DNA of 64,000 bases, from NCBI GenBank assembly GCA_954871525.1, contig OX940872.1, forward strand, positions 12,423,180 to 12,487,179, in the 5' to 3' direction. Position 1 is the first letter of the stretch, and each line of letters starts with the position of its first letter. A program made the translations under genes and the position numbers. Under the pieces are notes generated by a model, which saw only the letters and a list, made by a program, of their open reading frames with translations, was not told the origin of the DNA and did no database searches. This DNA comes from Parietaria judaica (Eukaryota; Streptophyta; Magnoliopsida; Rosales; Urticaceae). This document shows positions 22,644-34,310 of the stretch, piece by piece.

Positions 22644-23909
22644 TTAAATACTCGATATAGAGAGCTTAGCATTGCAACATAGCACACATATTTTACTATT
22701 ATTAGCCAATATATTTCTCATATTTTTATTTATATACTTGCAAAGGTGGGCGTCGAGGTCCTTTGTGATGTGAACCATCATGTTGAGGTACTTGTTCGGA
22801 GGTGGAACGGCGTCGTTCAGCTTCTCGTACTTGATGCTGAGTTTGACCAAACTGCCCTTCTCCTTTGGAACTGCATGATACATGGGTTTGAACACATTGT
22901 ACACCTTCATCGGATCTCCTTCAAGTCCGATCAGAGTCACCGACTTTTTCTCCACATCTAGTTCAACTCTCTCTTTCAATGTTTCGGGTACCCGGTCTTC
23001 ATGTAAAACAAAGATAAACCAAACAATTATATATATATACACACACATCATATGCACAATCAGTGTTTAGAAGTTTTTGAACTGCAAACTGACCGCTAAT
23101 TCAATTTGCAGGTATTCCGAAAGAGCAATAAGTAAATCGATAGAATTTTTGTAACTTTGATTAGACGAATTATTTTAGTATTTTCGCCGCGTACCCACTC
23201 CTTCAATGACAAGTCGTTCTGAGATATTATAGTTTTTTATAGTGATCGTTCATGAAATATTATATTGTTTTTATTTTCAATATACATTTGTAGTGAATTA
23301 TTCATTTATATATTTTTCGTAATATTATTAAGAAAATTATTAATTAAGTAACATTTTGGTCTCGAGTTCAGACCGGACAAAAGTAAAACTTAATCGCAGT
23401 TATTAATTTAACGAGAATTCTAGTTTGTGTTTTTTTGTTTTGGATATACTAGTAAATTTTGAGATGAAACCACGTGTGACACTTTAAAATATAAGCGTAC
23501 AAATAAAAAGTAGAGTTTATATTAACAATAACATAAATCATAGAACAAATTAGGATTTTACCAACAGTGAAGTTCCAAACTTTTACAACAACATGTGCTT
23601 GGTCTAGTGGTAACAAGTACATCACTTAAGACATTAGAAGTCTTGAGTTTGAGTCACTATGGGGGTAGGAGTGATATCCAAAGATCATATATATATATAT
23701 ATATATATATAAAAAGTTTCAAACTTTTATAAAGCCATGATCATGAGTATCCCTATCAGCTTCATCATGCATAAAAACCTCCTGAATATGGTCACCGGCG
23801 GCCTTGGAGACGTGGTGAGGGGTTGATTTCCATATGGCAAAGTACTCATCGGCGCTTGCATTGATCTCGACCTCAGTCTTGACGACTCCCATAACACTAT
23901 ATTTGCCAT
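22644..23909 (-). pseudogene. MLP/Bet v 1 pseudogene with SINE insertion
   Basis: Second copy of the gene at 9334-10560, same strand and same intron position. Exon 2 (upper edge 22996) is still open and close to the intact copy, but the normal stop is lost and the frame runs on about 30 codons, to 22644. Exon 1 starts with an ATG (complement of 23907-23909), shifts frame within the first eight codons, and its 3' part is split by a 129-bp SINE (23586-23714). The intron retains the same GGTCTCGAGTTC MITE remnant as the intact gene, so that insertion predates the duplication. A functional protein is not expected. Confidence 0.88.
23586..23714 (+). mobile_element. tRNA-derived SINE
   Basis: A 129-bp insertion absent from the paralogous MLP exon. 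Pol III box A TGGTCTAGTGG (23600-23610) and box B GAGTTTGAGTC (23645-23655) are 34 bp apart, as in tRNA-derived SINEs. The 3' end is an (AT)n tract. It is flanked by a 15-bp target duplication AGTT(C/T)CAAACTTTTA (23571-23585 and 23715-23729) with one mismatch. Confidence 0.9.
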
Positions 23910-25731
23910 TGAAGTAATAATGTTTAGCTAGGGCAAACTTTTTTCTTTTGCTCTCGTACTATATGCTAACTTCTTCATACATCGTTTATATCGTGTGGCA
24001 AGTGAGAGTAGTTTAGATTATGAACATGCAGAATATGAAACTCATGGTGTTAATTAGTGAAACTTGGCTTTGATTTTGTGGAAAGGGTGGTGCAATAGTA
24101 AACATGGCAAAAGTCTTGAGTTTACCTTATCTTTTTCATAATGTGATGAAATAATGCTGTTAATTAAGAGCGAATTTCGTTCATCTAGTTGTGGTGTGAC
24201 GGAGAACTAGATTTTCATGTTGACTTGTGTGGTTCGTAGTTGAGTTTGAAGCCTACCCAGACTTGATATAGAGCGGTCAAAGTTGATCGAATTAAAGAGT
24301 TATATGGTGAGGCTATACTTTTCACATGGTTATGTTTTTGCCCTATGTTTTACGTTTTAATGGCCAAGTGGACGTAACTTTTATACCGGGAGTCAACCAC
24401 TATAATTCTCAGTGTCAATTTTGTTTTCGCTTTTTTCTAATTATGTTTTCAGTATTTGTGGATTTACGGTAAAAATCTTAACATTAGTTCGACTCGTCAA
24501 AACTCTCTGATTATTCTATGGCTGAATTTATAGTTACCCTACAGTTTTGTTTTTCAAAGTTGGAAGGTTATCTATAAAAAATTTAGTTAACTGTGAGAGT
24601 TTAGGGAATTGAATTTGGTTTATTACCTTCTTTTATGTGGGTAACATAGTTCTAGAAGATATGTTTTGAAATGATACAGGATTTTTAGTCATCCCATTCT
24701 ATCTTGCGAAATAAACATCGACCAATCACAAGCACGATAGACGAGACCAATCAAGCTTTACGGAGAACTTCACTGGGTCTCAAGAATCGCTAACGTCTGT
24801 TTCATAGCAAAATCAAGAACATGGAAAACACATGAATTTATTTGCTTCACGGAAACAAGTCATACCTTTCCTGATGTAGCGGAACCTCGGAGAATACCAA
24901 CATATCTTGAATGTTAATTTACACACGAACTTCAATCGTTGATTCACGCATGAATTCGATGTTTAGGGCATCAATGTTGAACTATCTCACGAACTCGAGT
25001 TGGAGAAAAACTCTAAGTTTCAAATTAATCAAATAAAATCACAATAGGCCAAAGAGCGGCTTACAAAGTCTTAACCAAGGAATCCCTAAAACATATGACA
25101 AAGACATTAAACACGTACGAAACTTACAACTGCTTTAAACTCGCAAAAACAACATTTTGGGGCGCCTCTAAAATCAATAGCGGATAAAGCGGAGCCCATC
25201 ATGACATGAGTATTGTCGAGGGCTTCAATTAGGTACGATTCGCGCCCAAATCAATATATTCGGGCTGTCAAAGTTTGGCCATGAAACAACTCTAAAAACG
25301 CTCCTAATTGAAACGTCAGTGTGCTTGACTCGACTATCGGTTGAGCCTCATCATTATCAAACCCAAGAACACATTTTATATGTATTTTTGGTTTGTATAG
25401 ACTTCACTAATTATTCAGTGTCATTGGTTTCGCATATGTGAATTATCTTTACGAATATGTTGTTATTGGATGACTTAAGTGAATTATAAGTCCCATAGTA
25501 TTATAATTAAGGAATTAATTGGTTTACTAATTGATAATACGTAATTGATTGCAATTTATTAATTGGTCTAAATAGATATAATAATAAATAAATAAAACAA
25601 ACAAACAAGCAAACACACAGATTCGTTCAACTTATTTAGTTTATTTGAAGATATTTACAACACACTATAAACTATTACACACTTGAATATCATAAGACTT
25701 CTTTCTTCAACAACAACAATGGCAAAGTGTT
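23910..25731. other. Intergenic DNA between the MLP pseudogene and ABCI17
   Basis: The first 200 bp are the former MLP promoter region, similar to that of the intact copy. The rest is AT-rich without a recognisable gene or complete transposon. 24680-25330 is of somewhat more balanced composition and could be an old transposon piece, but I see no termini or motifs. Confidence 0.5.
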
Positions 25732-27911
25732 TCAAGAGCTGAGCTCAAGAAACCTGAGCGCCATGGGGTGCTTGGCCTCAGAAAGCCTGTCGGGGCTGAG
25801 GACCTCCACGATCTCGCCGTTGACGAGAAGGCAAACGACGTCAGCGACTCTCTGGATCTGCTTCACGCTGTGAGACACAATCACAACCGTCGTTCCGTGC
25901 TTCTTCTTCAGCTTAACTATCACGTCTTCTATGTTCTCCGTCGATATCGGATCCAACGCACTCGTTGGTTCGTCAAGCAATAGAACCTTCAAACTCAAAA
26001 AGTACTAACTCAGGCAGATTTTAAAGAACTTAAAAATAACAATTAATTTCAGTTTTTTGTCGATATATTTTTAACATTGAAATCTGTGGAAATATTTAAT
26101 AAATAAATAAAAACCTTTGTAACATTTTTAAGTTATATACTTAGGAAATAGAACAAGTTATCTGTAAATTTTTAGAAGGCCGGTGTTAAGTTCAACGTAA
26201 ACTACAAAACATATATATTTGTATTACGTTGAAATACATGTCTTAACGTTTTTAAAGACAAAGGTACTAATCATTCGAAATAGGTTTGTATGTGGCCAGT
26301 GATTACCTCTGGTTCATTGGCTACAGTTCTAGCGAGCGCCACCCTCTGTGCTTGACCCACAGACAGCTCGGAGCCAGTCTTGCTGTAGAAGGAGGCATCG
26401 AGATCCGCAAGAGTAAGCAATTTGTGGACTTCATCGTCGCTTAGTTTCTTACCTTTGAATTGTGGTCCGTATCTTATGTTATCTGCTACCGTGCCTAAAG
26501 AAAAAAATTGCGTCCATGTTTAAGTGATTAAACAAGACAACAAGAAGTCGTGATTTCATCTTGAAAGATATAATGAAGGATTGTTTCCAAATCATAGTCA
26601 ACAGTTCTGGATTCCTGGTACCAGCAGGTATCTAGGAAGTAGGAACAGAGACCCACGATAACATTTCCGGATTCCCGGTTCTAGATATCTTGGGGCAGGT
26701 CTGGGATACATATTTCAGGAGGGATAAATATTGTGCTGGGATTGACTTAACATAATTAAGAATGGAAGACAAATTAAGAGTTAAAGTTTAAATAAAAAAA
26801 AAAATCGGAGTAAATTTGAGCCTTTTTTATGTATAGAAGAATTAGGAGGGACTATAGCTCCCTTTGTCGGGTAAAACCCTTATCTTTTGAAAACAAAACC
26901 GGGAATTCAGTGGGCAAGAAAAAAAATGGCCCAGTTTATAAATTGAACTTATTTAGTTTGAGAAAATAATTTAGTTAAAAGTTTTATCTTGTAATTTAAG
27001 TAACTTTATGTGGTAAATTTGATATTGATGTGTTAATATTATTTAGTTGTAATTTAAGATTTTTTTTCTCCGCAGTAAATGTAAAAATAAGTTTGATAAC
27101 TATTAATGAGAATGTGAACCCAAAGCAGATTCCAGACGGTAGCCCGTTTCCCTAAAAATCGAATACCGAAAATCTTAAAATCTGGAATCCGGTATTGGTT
27201 TCACCCCAGACTTTAACTTTCTTAAATTTATGATTTTTCTCTATCCTTTACCGAAATTATTTTTTTGATTAGCGAGGTTCAAACTCTCTCTCAACTTGTT
27301 TCATTTTTTTGTAAAAATCCGGTATAAATCTATTTTTAGTGTAAATTTTTTAATTTAACTCTTTTCATTTTTACTAATTTTTTTAAATATAACTCCTCCG
27401 ATTCAGATTTAACTATGGAAATGCAATTTTTAATTCCGTCATTGTTTTCTGTTTAAGGACATATGAAAAGAAGCCAAAAGCATCGGCTGGGCTGACCTTC
27501 GAAGAGGACAGGGAGCTGAAAGAGCATGCCCACCCGGCGGCGCAGCGCGACGACGTCGAGCTCGCAGATGTCGCGCCCGTCAAGCAGCACCGTCCCCGCC
27601 GCCGGCTCCCAGAGGCGGTTTAGCGCCCTGAGAAGCGTGGACTTCCCGCCGCCGCTGGGGCCGATGATCCCCACCACGGCCCCCCTCGGAATGTCGACGC
27701 TCAGCCCATTCAGAATCGGGTCTCCCGCCTCCGACCACTTGCTCAGCCCGCGGACCCGGATCTTGGCGCCCTGCGCCGGCGCGCTCTCCTCGTCCACCAC
27801 CACCAACAGATGCTCGTGCTCTGCCAAAAAAAAAACACGAAGGAGATTCAGTTAGTTGAGTTGGTTTGAGTTTGGTTGAGTTATGAGCGTGGAGCTCTTA
27901 CCTGGCGCCAT
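25732..27911 (-). CDS. ABCI17: ABC transporter ATP-binding protein, ABCI17/STAR1-like
   Basis: Stand-alone nucleotide-binding subunit without membrane segments. In rice and Arabidopsis the family member STAR1 pairs with the membrane protein STAR2/ALS3 and is needed for aluminium tolerance. Four coding exons on the minus strand join in frame: 27902-27911, 27497-27820, 26307-26494 and 25732-25986, giving 258 residues, near the family length. Motifs: Walker [10 protein letters not shown] (57-65), Q-loop FQLP (about 104), signature LSVGQ (155-159, a variant of LSGGQ as is usual here), Walker B VLLLDEP (175-181), D-loop SALD and switch histidine in VSHS (213). The first coding exon is only 10 bases, ATGGCGCCAG. 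The exon 2 frame opens without an ATG of its own, so this tiny exon is needed for the start. No lesions seen. Confidence 0.93.
26495..27496. repeat. ABCI17 intron 2 with CCGG-rich degenerate repeat
   Basis: 1002-bp intron. At 26600-26720 and 27130-27210 it contains degenerate GGATTCCCGGTTCTAG / CCGGTATTGG words of the dispersed class seen elsewhere in the window. No coding sequence. Confidence 0.5.
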
Positions 27912-28246
27912 TGATGAGAGGAAAGAAGCTGAATTGTTTGGTTAATGGTTAGGAGAAAGTTAGAAAGAGCCTTCCCAAGAAGGCAGTGGGCTAGATATGC
28001 TCGTTCTTGGTATCGTCATCTCAATATGCTTTATGGGACAGCTTGGCTATTATATATATATCTATAGTTATAATTATAGTTATGTCTGAGTGGAGATTGA
28101 CGTGTGTGTACGGAAGCAGACGAGGTGGAAGTTGTTAAAGGATGTGCTGACTTTTTGGACGACATAAAGGATTCTACAATGTACTTAGCCACTATTCAGG
28201 CTATCTCCAATATTGGATCATGTTTAAATTGTGTTTTGTGTTGTAT
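27912..28246. other. ABCI17 leader and promoter, up to the Tat element
   Basis: A TATATATATAGATAT-like AT stretch near 28050-28065 could serve as TATA region for the minus-strand gene. The Tat element inserted about 335 bp upstream of the ABCI17 start codon. Confidence 0.5.
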
Positions 28247-28977
28247 TGTAGAGGGCAATTCGTACCGCCTTACAGTCACAAAAATACACAATACAAACAC
28301 ACAAATAACACGAATGAAGGGGTATCTTTGATTGATTATGATTACAAGAGGGATCGGTCTCTTCCGTTTATAGCTTGTAATCTCAAAGAGGGATACGATT
28401 GCCCCAAGATTGCTAGACTCGGAGACGTTATACTAAGACTCTCTAAGTGCTATGCGATGACACTTTTACTCTTTTCTCTCTCGATTTTTGCCAACCCCTT
28501 AAAGTGGGAGTCCCCTTCTCAATTTATAGTGGAGCTCGGACCACCGCTTGGCTCGAATCCCCTGGATGATCCTCTGATGGTCCCCCCCCCCCCCCCCTCC
28601 AATATTTTGTGGTCCCCCTCTCTGACATTCCCTGCAGCTGCCAAAGGAGCTCGTTCCCACCAACGTTGTCCCCCTGCCACATCCTGAACGCACCACCCAG
28701 CAGTGGTTCCCCCCGGGCCGTACTTCCTTGTCGGATCCCAGAGAGAAACCTTAGACCTTAATGGGCTTGGGTCTCCTCCTCGGTCATCGCCTCTCTAGAT
28801 GGGCCGAGGGCCCGTCGCAACCTAGCCAGCCTCGAGGAGCTCGGGCTGCCTCCTCCAGGGCCACTCTCCTGATGGGCCAAGGGCCCATCGCCACCTCGCC
28901 CTCTCAACCATCGTCGTTCCATTGGAAAACGACAAGTGTAAAGTTGAGGGTGGATTTGACCAAATCCGACCTTAACA
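28247..28977 (-). repeat. 3' LTR of the Tat element
   Basis: 731 bp, ends TGTAGAG...TTAACA on the plus strand. About nine substitutions from the other LTR, plus a poly-C run of 16 (28582-28597) against 7. It carries a minus-strand TATAAATTGA box near 28521-28529. Confidence 0.95.
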
Positions 28978-29550
28978 GTCAGTCCCCCATTTTGCCAAGT
29001 GTGAGCACTTGGGAAAATACAGAAGGAAGAAACTCCACGCGACGATCCTCATCGAGCGACAAGATAACCCTCTTGAGGGTCATCGATCGCCGACAATCCC
29101 CCCGCGATGAGAAAATCTACAGAAGACTCGCCGCGCGACGGCTATCATCGGGCGATAGGACCAAGCCTTCGAGGGCCTCCGCTCGACGACAGTACCCTCG
29201 CGATGAGGAACCAGCTTCCCATGCTGACGTCTCGAGGTCCTATCACCGCGCATGCAGCGACGCCTCGAATCCTACCCGCATTTAATGCGGGGTTCCCCAG
29301 GCACTCGAGTACCTGCTTTATGGGATTCTCAACGGCTCTTTCATCATGACCGTCGACAGACTTTCCACGTCTCCATTCTGATCCGTCCGATCGAATCGTG
29401 CCCCTTCGCCTTCTTCCAACCTCTCTCTTATACACGAACTTCTTTCTTCTTCTTCCACTTACTCCCAAACACGCATTCGCACTTTCTCTTGCTCTCTCGA
29501 CACTCCTTTTTTCTCGTTGTCCGTCTCTCTCTCTCAGCCCTCCTCCGATC
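28978..29550 (+). promoter_or_regulatory. Putative promoter and leader of the antisense ORF
   Basis: 573 bp between the 3' LTR and the antisense ORF. No clear TATA box for the plus strand. The last 150 bp are strongly pyrimidine-rich (CTTCTTCC, CTCTCTCTCTC), like many plant 5' leaders. Contains repeated GCGATGA/CTCGAGG words at 29040-29220. That this drives transcription is inference. Confidence 0.35.
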
Positions 29551-32500
29551 ATGTCTATGTCCGGCAAGATCTTTCAGACCAGGTCCCCTCTGTCCATCGT
29601 GACGGAGGCGAACCGGGAACACTTCGTCAGGAACTACATTGACAGCGAGAAATACCTCCTCCGGCTCCCGTATCCCGGTGAGCGCGCCGACGAGCCCCAA
29701 GACGACTGCATAGCGATCTACGAGCACTTTTTTACCGATATCGGCCTTCACCTCCCGGTACCGAACTTGATCGTGGCCTTCTTAGTGGCCTTCAAGGTGC
29801 CGATAACCCAGGTGAGTCCCAACTCCCTCAGGCTCCTCTTGTGTACTCTCGTACTGGGCCTCGAACAAGGGGTTGAGGTCACCCTGGAGGACCTTATGAG
29901 TTTATACTTCTTCTCGAAGAATCCCAAGAACATTGGGCGCTTCTCCTTGTCCCATCGCAGCCAGCCCCATATCCTCCTGAATCCTCCCAACAAGGAGGCG
30001 ATATGGGAGAATCACTATTTCTTCACGCGCGTGAGCGCGTCGACCTTCGGACCCAATCATGCGGATCTGCCTCGCGACTGGATCGTCGACAAGGATCTTC
30101 CCAAGTTCTCGCCGTCGACCGACAAGGAAGTCGTGGCTCGCTACGCGAGCATGCGCAGTGCTCTTCTCGCCAGCGACCGTCGCGACTGGCTCCTCGATTT
30201 CAACGCGGCCCGAATCGTGAATTCTGGCATTTATCGGCTCTGCAACATCATGGGTCCGCCTCCCCGCTCGCTGTTCCCGCCCGGATTCCGGGCCGACGAG
30301 GACGGGAAGAGCTTGTCAACTCCTCAGCGGAAGAAGACGCCCAAGGCTCCTCTGAAGAGCCGGAAAAGAAAGTCTCGTTTCGACGAGACCGGCGAGGATT
30401 CTCCTCGCCAGAAGAGCAAGACCGCCCCGACGCCGGTACCACCTCCGAGAGACCAATCCAAAGACGGTTACCTGGGGCTAGTCCCTCGGGAAGGGAGAGA
30501 CCGCATGCTCTCGTGCGACGACCCTCCGCCCCACGACGCCTCTTCAGAGCGCCGTTCTAAGCATGCGGCCGACGTCGACGTGCCTCGTCGGGCTGCCGAC
30601 GCGCCACAACCTATCGCGAGTCGTCGCTCGTCAGACGCTCCTCGCCCCCGAAAATCCCCTCGACGCGACGACCCTCATACTGACCTCTCGCCCCGTCGAT
30701 CCCTGCACGAGCCCTCTGTGGACGTGGTGGTCGTTCCTACACCCGTCTCCGAAGCCGTGCGCGAGGACTGCTCTTCGAAAGAGTCCGAGGCTACGACAGA
30801 GGTCACCCCGGGCAAAGGGACCGCCTCCGAGCCCATCGTCGTCACCCCCTCCGACAGCCCAGCGACTGGATACTCTCGACGCCCCCGACGGGAGGTGATT
30901 TTCGACGATGATTTTAGTAACGTGGATTTCACCGACGCGGACCAGCTCGCCGACGATACTCAGTCGACTCTGCCTCTCGTCGATCCCCTTCCTTCTACCG
31001 TGGAGGTCCCGGCGCAGACTCTTCCGGACCCGACCACAGGGGTCTCCGGCGGAAAGGATGCGAACGACACCCCCGCCATCGGGGCTGATGAGACCTTGGC
31101 GCCGTCGCCCTCCTCCCGCGAGACGGCCGTCCCAACGACCGAGGGTGCCCCAGCGATCGCCCCCACACCAACATCTGAGCCCGAACAGCCAGGGGGAGCT
31201 CTGCCAGATGCCTCGCAATCGGCCGCCGGTCCTCGAAAAGAGGAGCCCCGGGAATACGTCGGCGCCCCTCTCGCTGGCACCTCTTCACTCGGGCTAAATG
31301 CTACCTCCGAGTCGTCTTCCGTCGAGGCTTCGCCCGGGCCGGAGGCATCGGCGGCGCCCGAGGCGACAAGCGCCGAGCTTCCGCTCCTGGCGATACCTCC
31401 TCACCCTTGGAAGAACGCTCCTGGCGAGCCTTCGAAAGCCACCGCCTCGTCGGATGCTCTTCTGCCAATGTTCCCGCTTCGCATGGGGAAGGCCTCGGCG
31501 GTCATCTCCGTCCCACGCTTTCCTGATCCGCCCTCTCTGGCCTCTTCCTCGAAGGATTGGGAGTACTATTCGACTAAGGCGCTCCAAGACCTGACTATGT
31601 CTCCCCCGCAGTACCGTCAGTCCATGAGCTCATTGGGCGACTCCTCTCGCTACCGTAGGGCGGCGGCTCTCACTTTCCAGGGTATAGCGCTCCTGAACGA
31701 CTTGATCCTCGACGAGCGCGAAGCCACCCACGCCTTCGCGGCCCAGTAGAGCGAGATGAGTGCCAAGGTCGGGGAGATCGAGCGGCATCTTCAGATTTCC
31801 ATCGCTGGGGAACGAAGGTATCGGGAGGAAGCCACTCGGGACCGCCAAGCCCTTGACGAGGCCAAGGCCGCCTTGGAGAAGGAGGCTTCCCTTCGTCGGA
31901 AGGCAGAGCTGCAGCTTGAGGAACAAAAACGCGCTCTCGCCGATGAGGCGGAGCGCCATCGTTGCGCGACTCACGACCTCTCCGTGGCGCTTGAGAAGAA
32001 GACAAAGAGGCTTGCTCACCTGAGCGAGGCCGTCGGCGCCTCTCCCAAGGAAGAGAGTCGCTTGGTCTCTCGGGTGACCAATGCTTTGAAGAGGCTGGCC
32101 GACGAGTTGGAGGCCGCTCAAGCGGAGGTTGCCGAGGAGCGTAGTGCCCGGCTGCGCCTCTTTGAGAAGGCTAAGGCCAAAATTCAGCAGCGCGATGAGA
32201 GGTTCGCAGCTCTCGACGAGTCCATCGACCATCATCGCATGGTCGCTGGCTATAAAGCCAATCTTGACTTGGTCGAGAGGCTCCCTCCCGTCGCGACGGT
32301 GGCGAAACTCCTGCCCCGCCTGCCGAAGTGGCGCGGGATCATCGAGGAGCATTCCACGAAGGTGGAGGAGCTAGAAGTGAAGTCAGCACCTCCTTCGGAT
32401 TCAACGCCACTCTCGCCCTCTATCGAGCCCGAGAGGCTAGCTGCCTTTGCCGCGGGGACGACTACCTCAGCTTCGGACTCTGTCGACGAGTACGGGACCA

Positions 32501-32553
32501 ACGATGAGACCCTCTCGATGAAAGAGCCGACGGTACAGGACGATCTTCCATAG
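29551..32553 (+). CDS. Antisense additional ORF (aORF) of the Tat element, one in-frame amber
   Basis: Opposite in strand to gag-pol. It starts at the ATG at 29551 and runs 1000 codons to TAG at 32551, interrupted only by TAG at 31747-31749 (codon 733). Part 1 (732 residues): an N-terminal globular region, about residues 45-200, resembling the Pfam 'putative gypsy type transposon' domain (motifs FTDIGLHLPVP and SPNSLRLLLCTLVLGLE), then a long Pro/Ser/Asp/Arg-rich low-complexity linker. Part 2 (ATG 31756-32553) is a coiled coil rich in Ala/Glu/Arg/Lys, followed by an acidic tail. Such extra ORFs are described from Tat elements, but their function is unknown. I do not know whether the two halves are made as one protein. 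No enzymatic motif is visible. Confidence 0.8.
31747..31749 (+). other. In-frame amber codon splitting the aORF
   Basis: The reading frame is the same on both sides, and an ATG follows six bases later (31756). It may be a simple nonsense mutation, a readthrough site or a two-protein arrangement. The sequence alone does not decide. Confidence 0.9.
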
Positions 32554-32739
32554 GGAAACTGCTTATGTATATTCTTTTTCTTTTAGCGAATTTTGCTGTT
32601 TCTTTCTTTTTGATTTAGCCTTGGGCCTTTTTCTTTTGCTTGTACTCCCGGCCAATTTAGTGAATGAAAAAGATCTTTCTTTCTTCTACTGATCTTCTTG
32701 TTATTGAGTCATGATTGTCGCCTCTCTCACGCTTCTCGT

Positions 32740-33116
32740 TTTATTGGGGCCAACTATTCTCACATTTCCTCTCGCAAGTCGACGAGCTTCCTCTCGTTTC
32801 TTGGCCTCTGAGGCCTGACGAGGACGTGATCGCATCGTTCCTTGCCAAGGATCCAGAGCATTACGCCCTCGTGCGTGACCTGGTCAACGTCCTAGCTCTT
32901 TGGATCGCGGTACCCTCCTCGGCGGACGTCGAAGGGAGTCCCTCTGCGACTCACCGCTTGGACATGTTACCGCAAACTGCTTTGACAAGGTTCCTTACTC
33001 AAGACCCGCGTCATTTGGCCGCCTTCTCGGACTTCGCCGAGGATATCCTCGACCGAGCGGCATCAGATTATATCGAGGACCTCGCCGACTCCGTTCTTGA
33101 ATCCAACGAGGGCTGA
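32740..33116 (+). CDS. Small acidic ORF downstream of the aORF
   Basis: An open plus-strand frame of about 125 codons with no ATG at its start, ending TGA at 33114-33116. It reads as a regular protein (motifs RPDEDVIASFLAKDPEHYALV, FLTQDPRHLAAFSDFAEDIL) with helical, acidic character. A splice-acceptor-like CTCTCGCAAG lies at about 32770-32779, so it may be a last exon spliced to the aORF transcript. An AATAAA at 33214-33219 follows. Not recognised by family. Confidence 0.45.
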
Positions 33117-33213
33117 GACTAAACTGTTTTTGTTTTTCCGGTTTACGTAACTTGTAGTGGTTTGCCTACGAGGCTCTGATGTAAGGGGAATGTTGTAAGC
33201 TATTTGGTGTATG

Positions 33214-33219
33214 AATAAA
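33214..33219 (+). terminator. Candidate polyadenylation signal for the antisense transcript
   Basis: AATAAA on the plus strand, about 95 bp after the small ORF and followed by T-rich sequence. Its position fits the end of a plus-strand transcript inside the element, but it could be chance in AT-rich DNA. Confidence 0.35.
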
Positions 33220-33449
33220 TTAAGATGTCTATATTTATTTCATTATTATATTATTATTATTTTTTTTGTGCGGCTGTAAAAGAATTTGTAAGTGATCTTA
33301 GAGTGGAGGATGTTGACATGTACATCCTCCCCCCCCCCCCCCCCTTTTTTTTAAAAAATGGACATAATAAATGAACGTGAAGAGGGGAATTTTGTCGTGA
33401 TGTGCCTCTTGTCATGCGTAATCCGATGCTACTCTTTATCGCTGGCTCT

Positions 33450-33850
33450 TTGGTGCCCTCGAGACTTTTGTCGAAGTCCTTTTTTCTTTTTCATGGTGCC
33501 ATCGAGACTTTTGTGGAGGCCCTTTTTTCTTTTTCATGGTGCCATCGAGACTTTTGTCGAGGCCCTTTTTTCTTTTTCATGGTGCCATCGAGACTTTTGT
33601 CGATGCCCTTTTTTCTTTTTCATGGTGTCATCGGGACTTTTGTCGAGGCCTTTTTTTCCTTTTCATGGTGCCATCGAGACTTTTGTCGAGGCCCTTTTTT
33701 ATTTTTCATGGTGCCATCGAGACTTTTGTCGAGGCCCTATTTTTTTTCTTTTCCATGGTGCCATCGAGACTTTTGTCGAGGCCCTTTTTTTTTTCTTTTT
33801 CATGGTGCCATCGAGACTTTTGTCGAGGCCCTTTTTTCTTTTTTCTTTCC
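33450..33850. repeat. Minisatellite, about nine 43-47 bp units
   Basis: The unit is roughly GGTGCCATCGAGACTTTTGT, CGAGGCCC, then a T-rich CTTTTTCAT spacer, repeated about nine times with small changes in T-run length. It lies in the non-coding gap between the aORF region and pol. Because 43-46 bp units shift frame, all three plus frames stay open here and give repetitive false ORFs (33358-33917). Confidence 0.93.
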
Positions 33851-34310
33851 TGCTCATAAGTCGCAAGCGGTGACGAGTCCGATGATAATGTCGTACTCGC
33901 CGCGGCGGCGTACTTAGGGGAACGATGACTATGGCTCTTTTTCCCTTTCGAATTTGCTTCCGTGCCGTATTTGGGCTTTGTTATTTTCAAGTTGTTCCGC
34001 GCTTTATTTTAATGTTATTGATTTTTTCGTTGATGCTCGGGTTGTGGCTGATCGTCCGTTGCTCTTATTTTGAGGTTATTCATAAATTTGGGCCTGTAGA
34101 ATTGTTAGAAAGATAGTTGCGTTTTCCATAAAGGCGAGCCTCATTAAACCCTTCGAGTCCCCCGTATGGGTGCGGCTCGCGAGGGAAGAGTACTCACTGT
34201 CTTTATTAAAAATAGGCCGGAGCCGTGAGCGATCCCGAACAGGTGGGTCGGGACTTCCCATTTAGATAGCTAATATGACATGTAAATATAGGGAATTGGG
34301 ACGACAAGAC

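Noticed and set aside
27453..27827. TTG or upstream start for ABCI17 exon 2
   Set aside because: A GCAG acceptor precedes the exon, and a 10-base upstream exon with ATG and a good GTAAGA donor joins in frame.
28761..29285. 174-aa plus-strand ORF crossing the LTR border
   Set aside because: Runs from the LTR into the adjacent non-coding region; composition is that of GC-rich DNA without motifs.
33450..33850. CRISPR-like repeat array
   Set aside because: There are no unique spacers of constant length; units are contiguous and only T-run length varies. The context is a plant nuclear retrotransposon.
33358..33917. Long repetitive ORFs (171 aa in two frames)
   Set aside because: They arise from the 43-47 bp minisatellite, which keeps all frames open. 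The peptide is a simple repeat of FHGAIETFVEA-type units.
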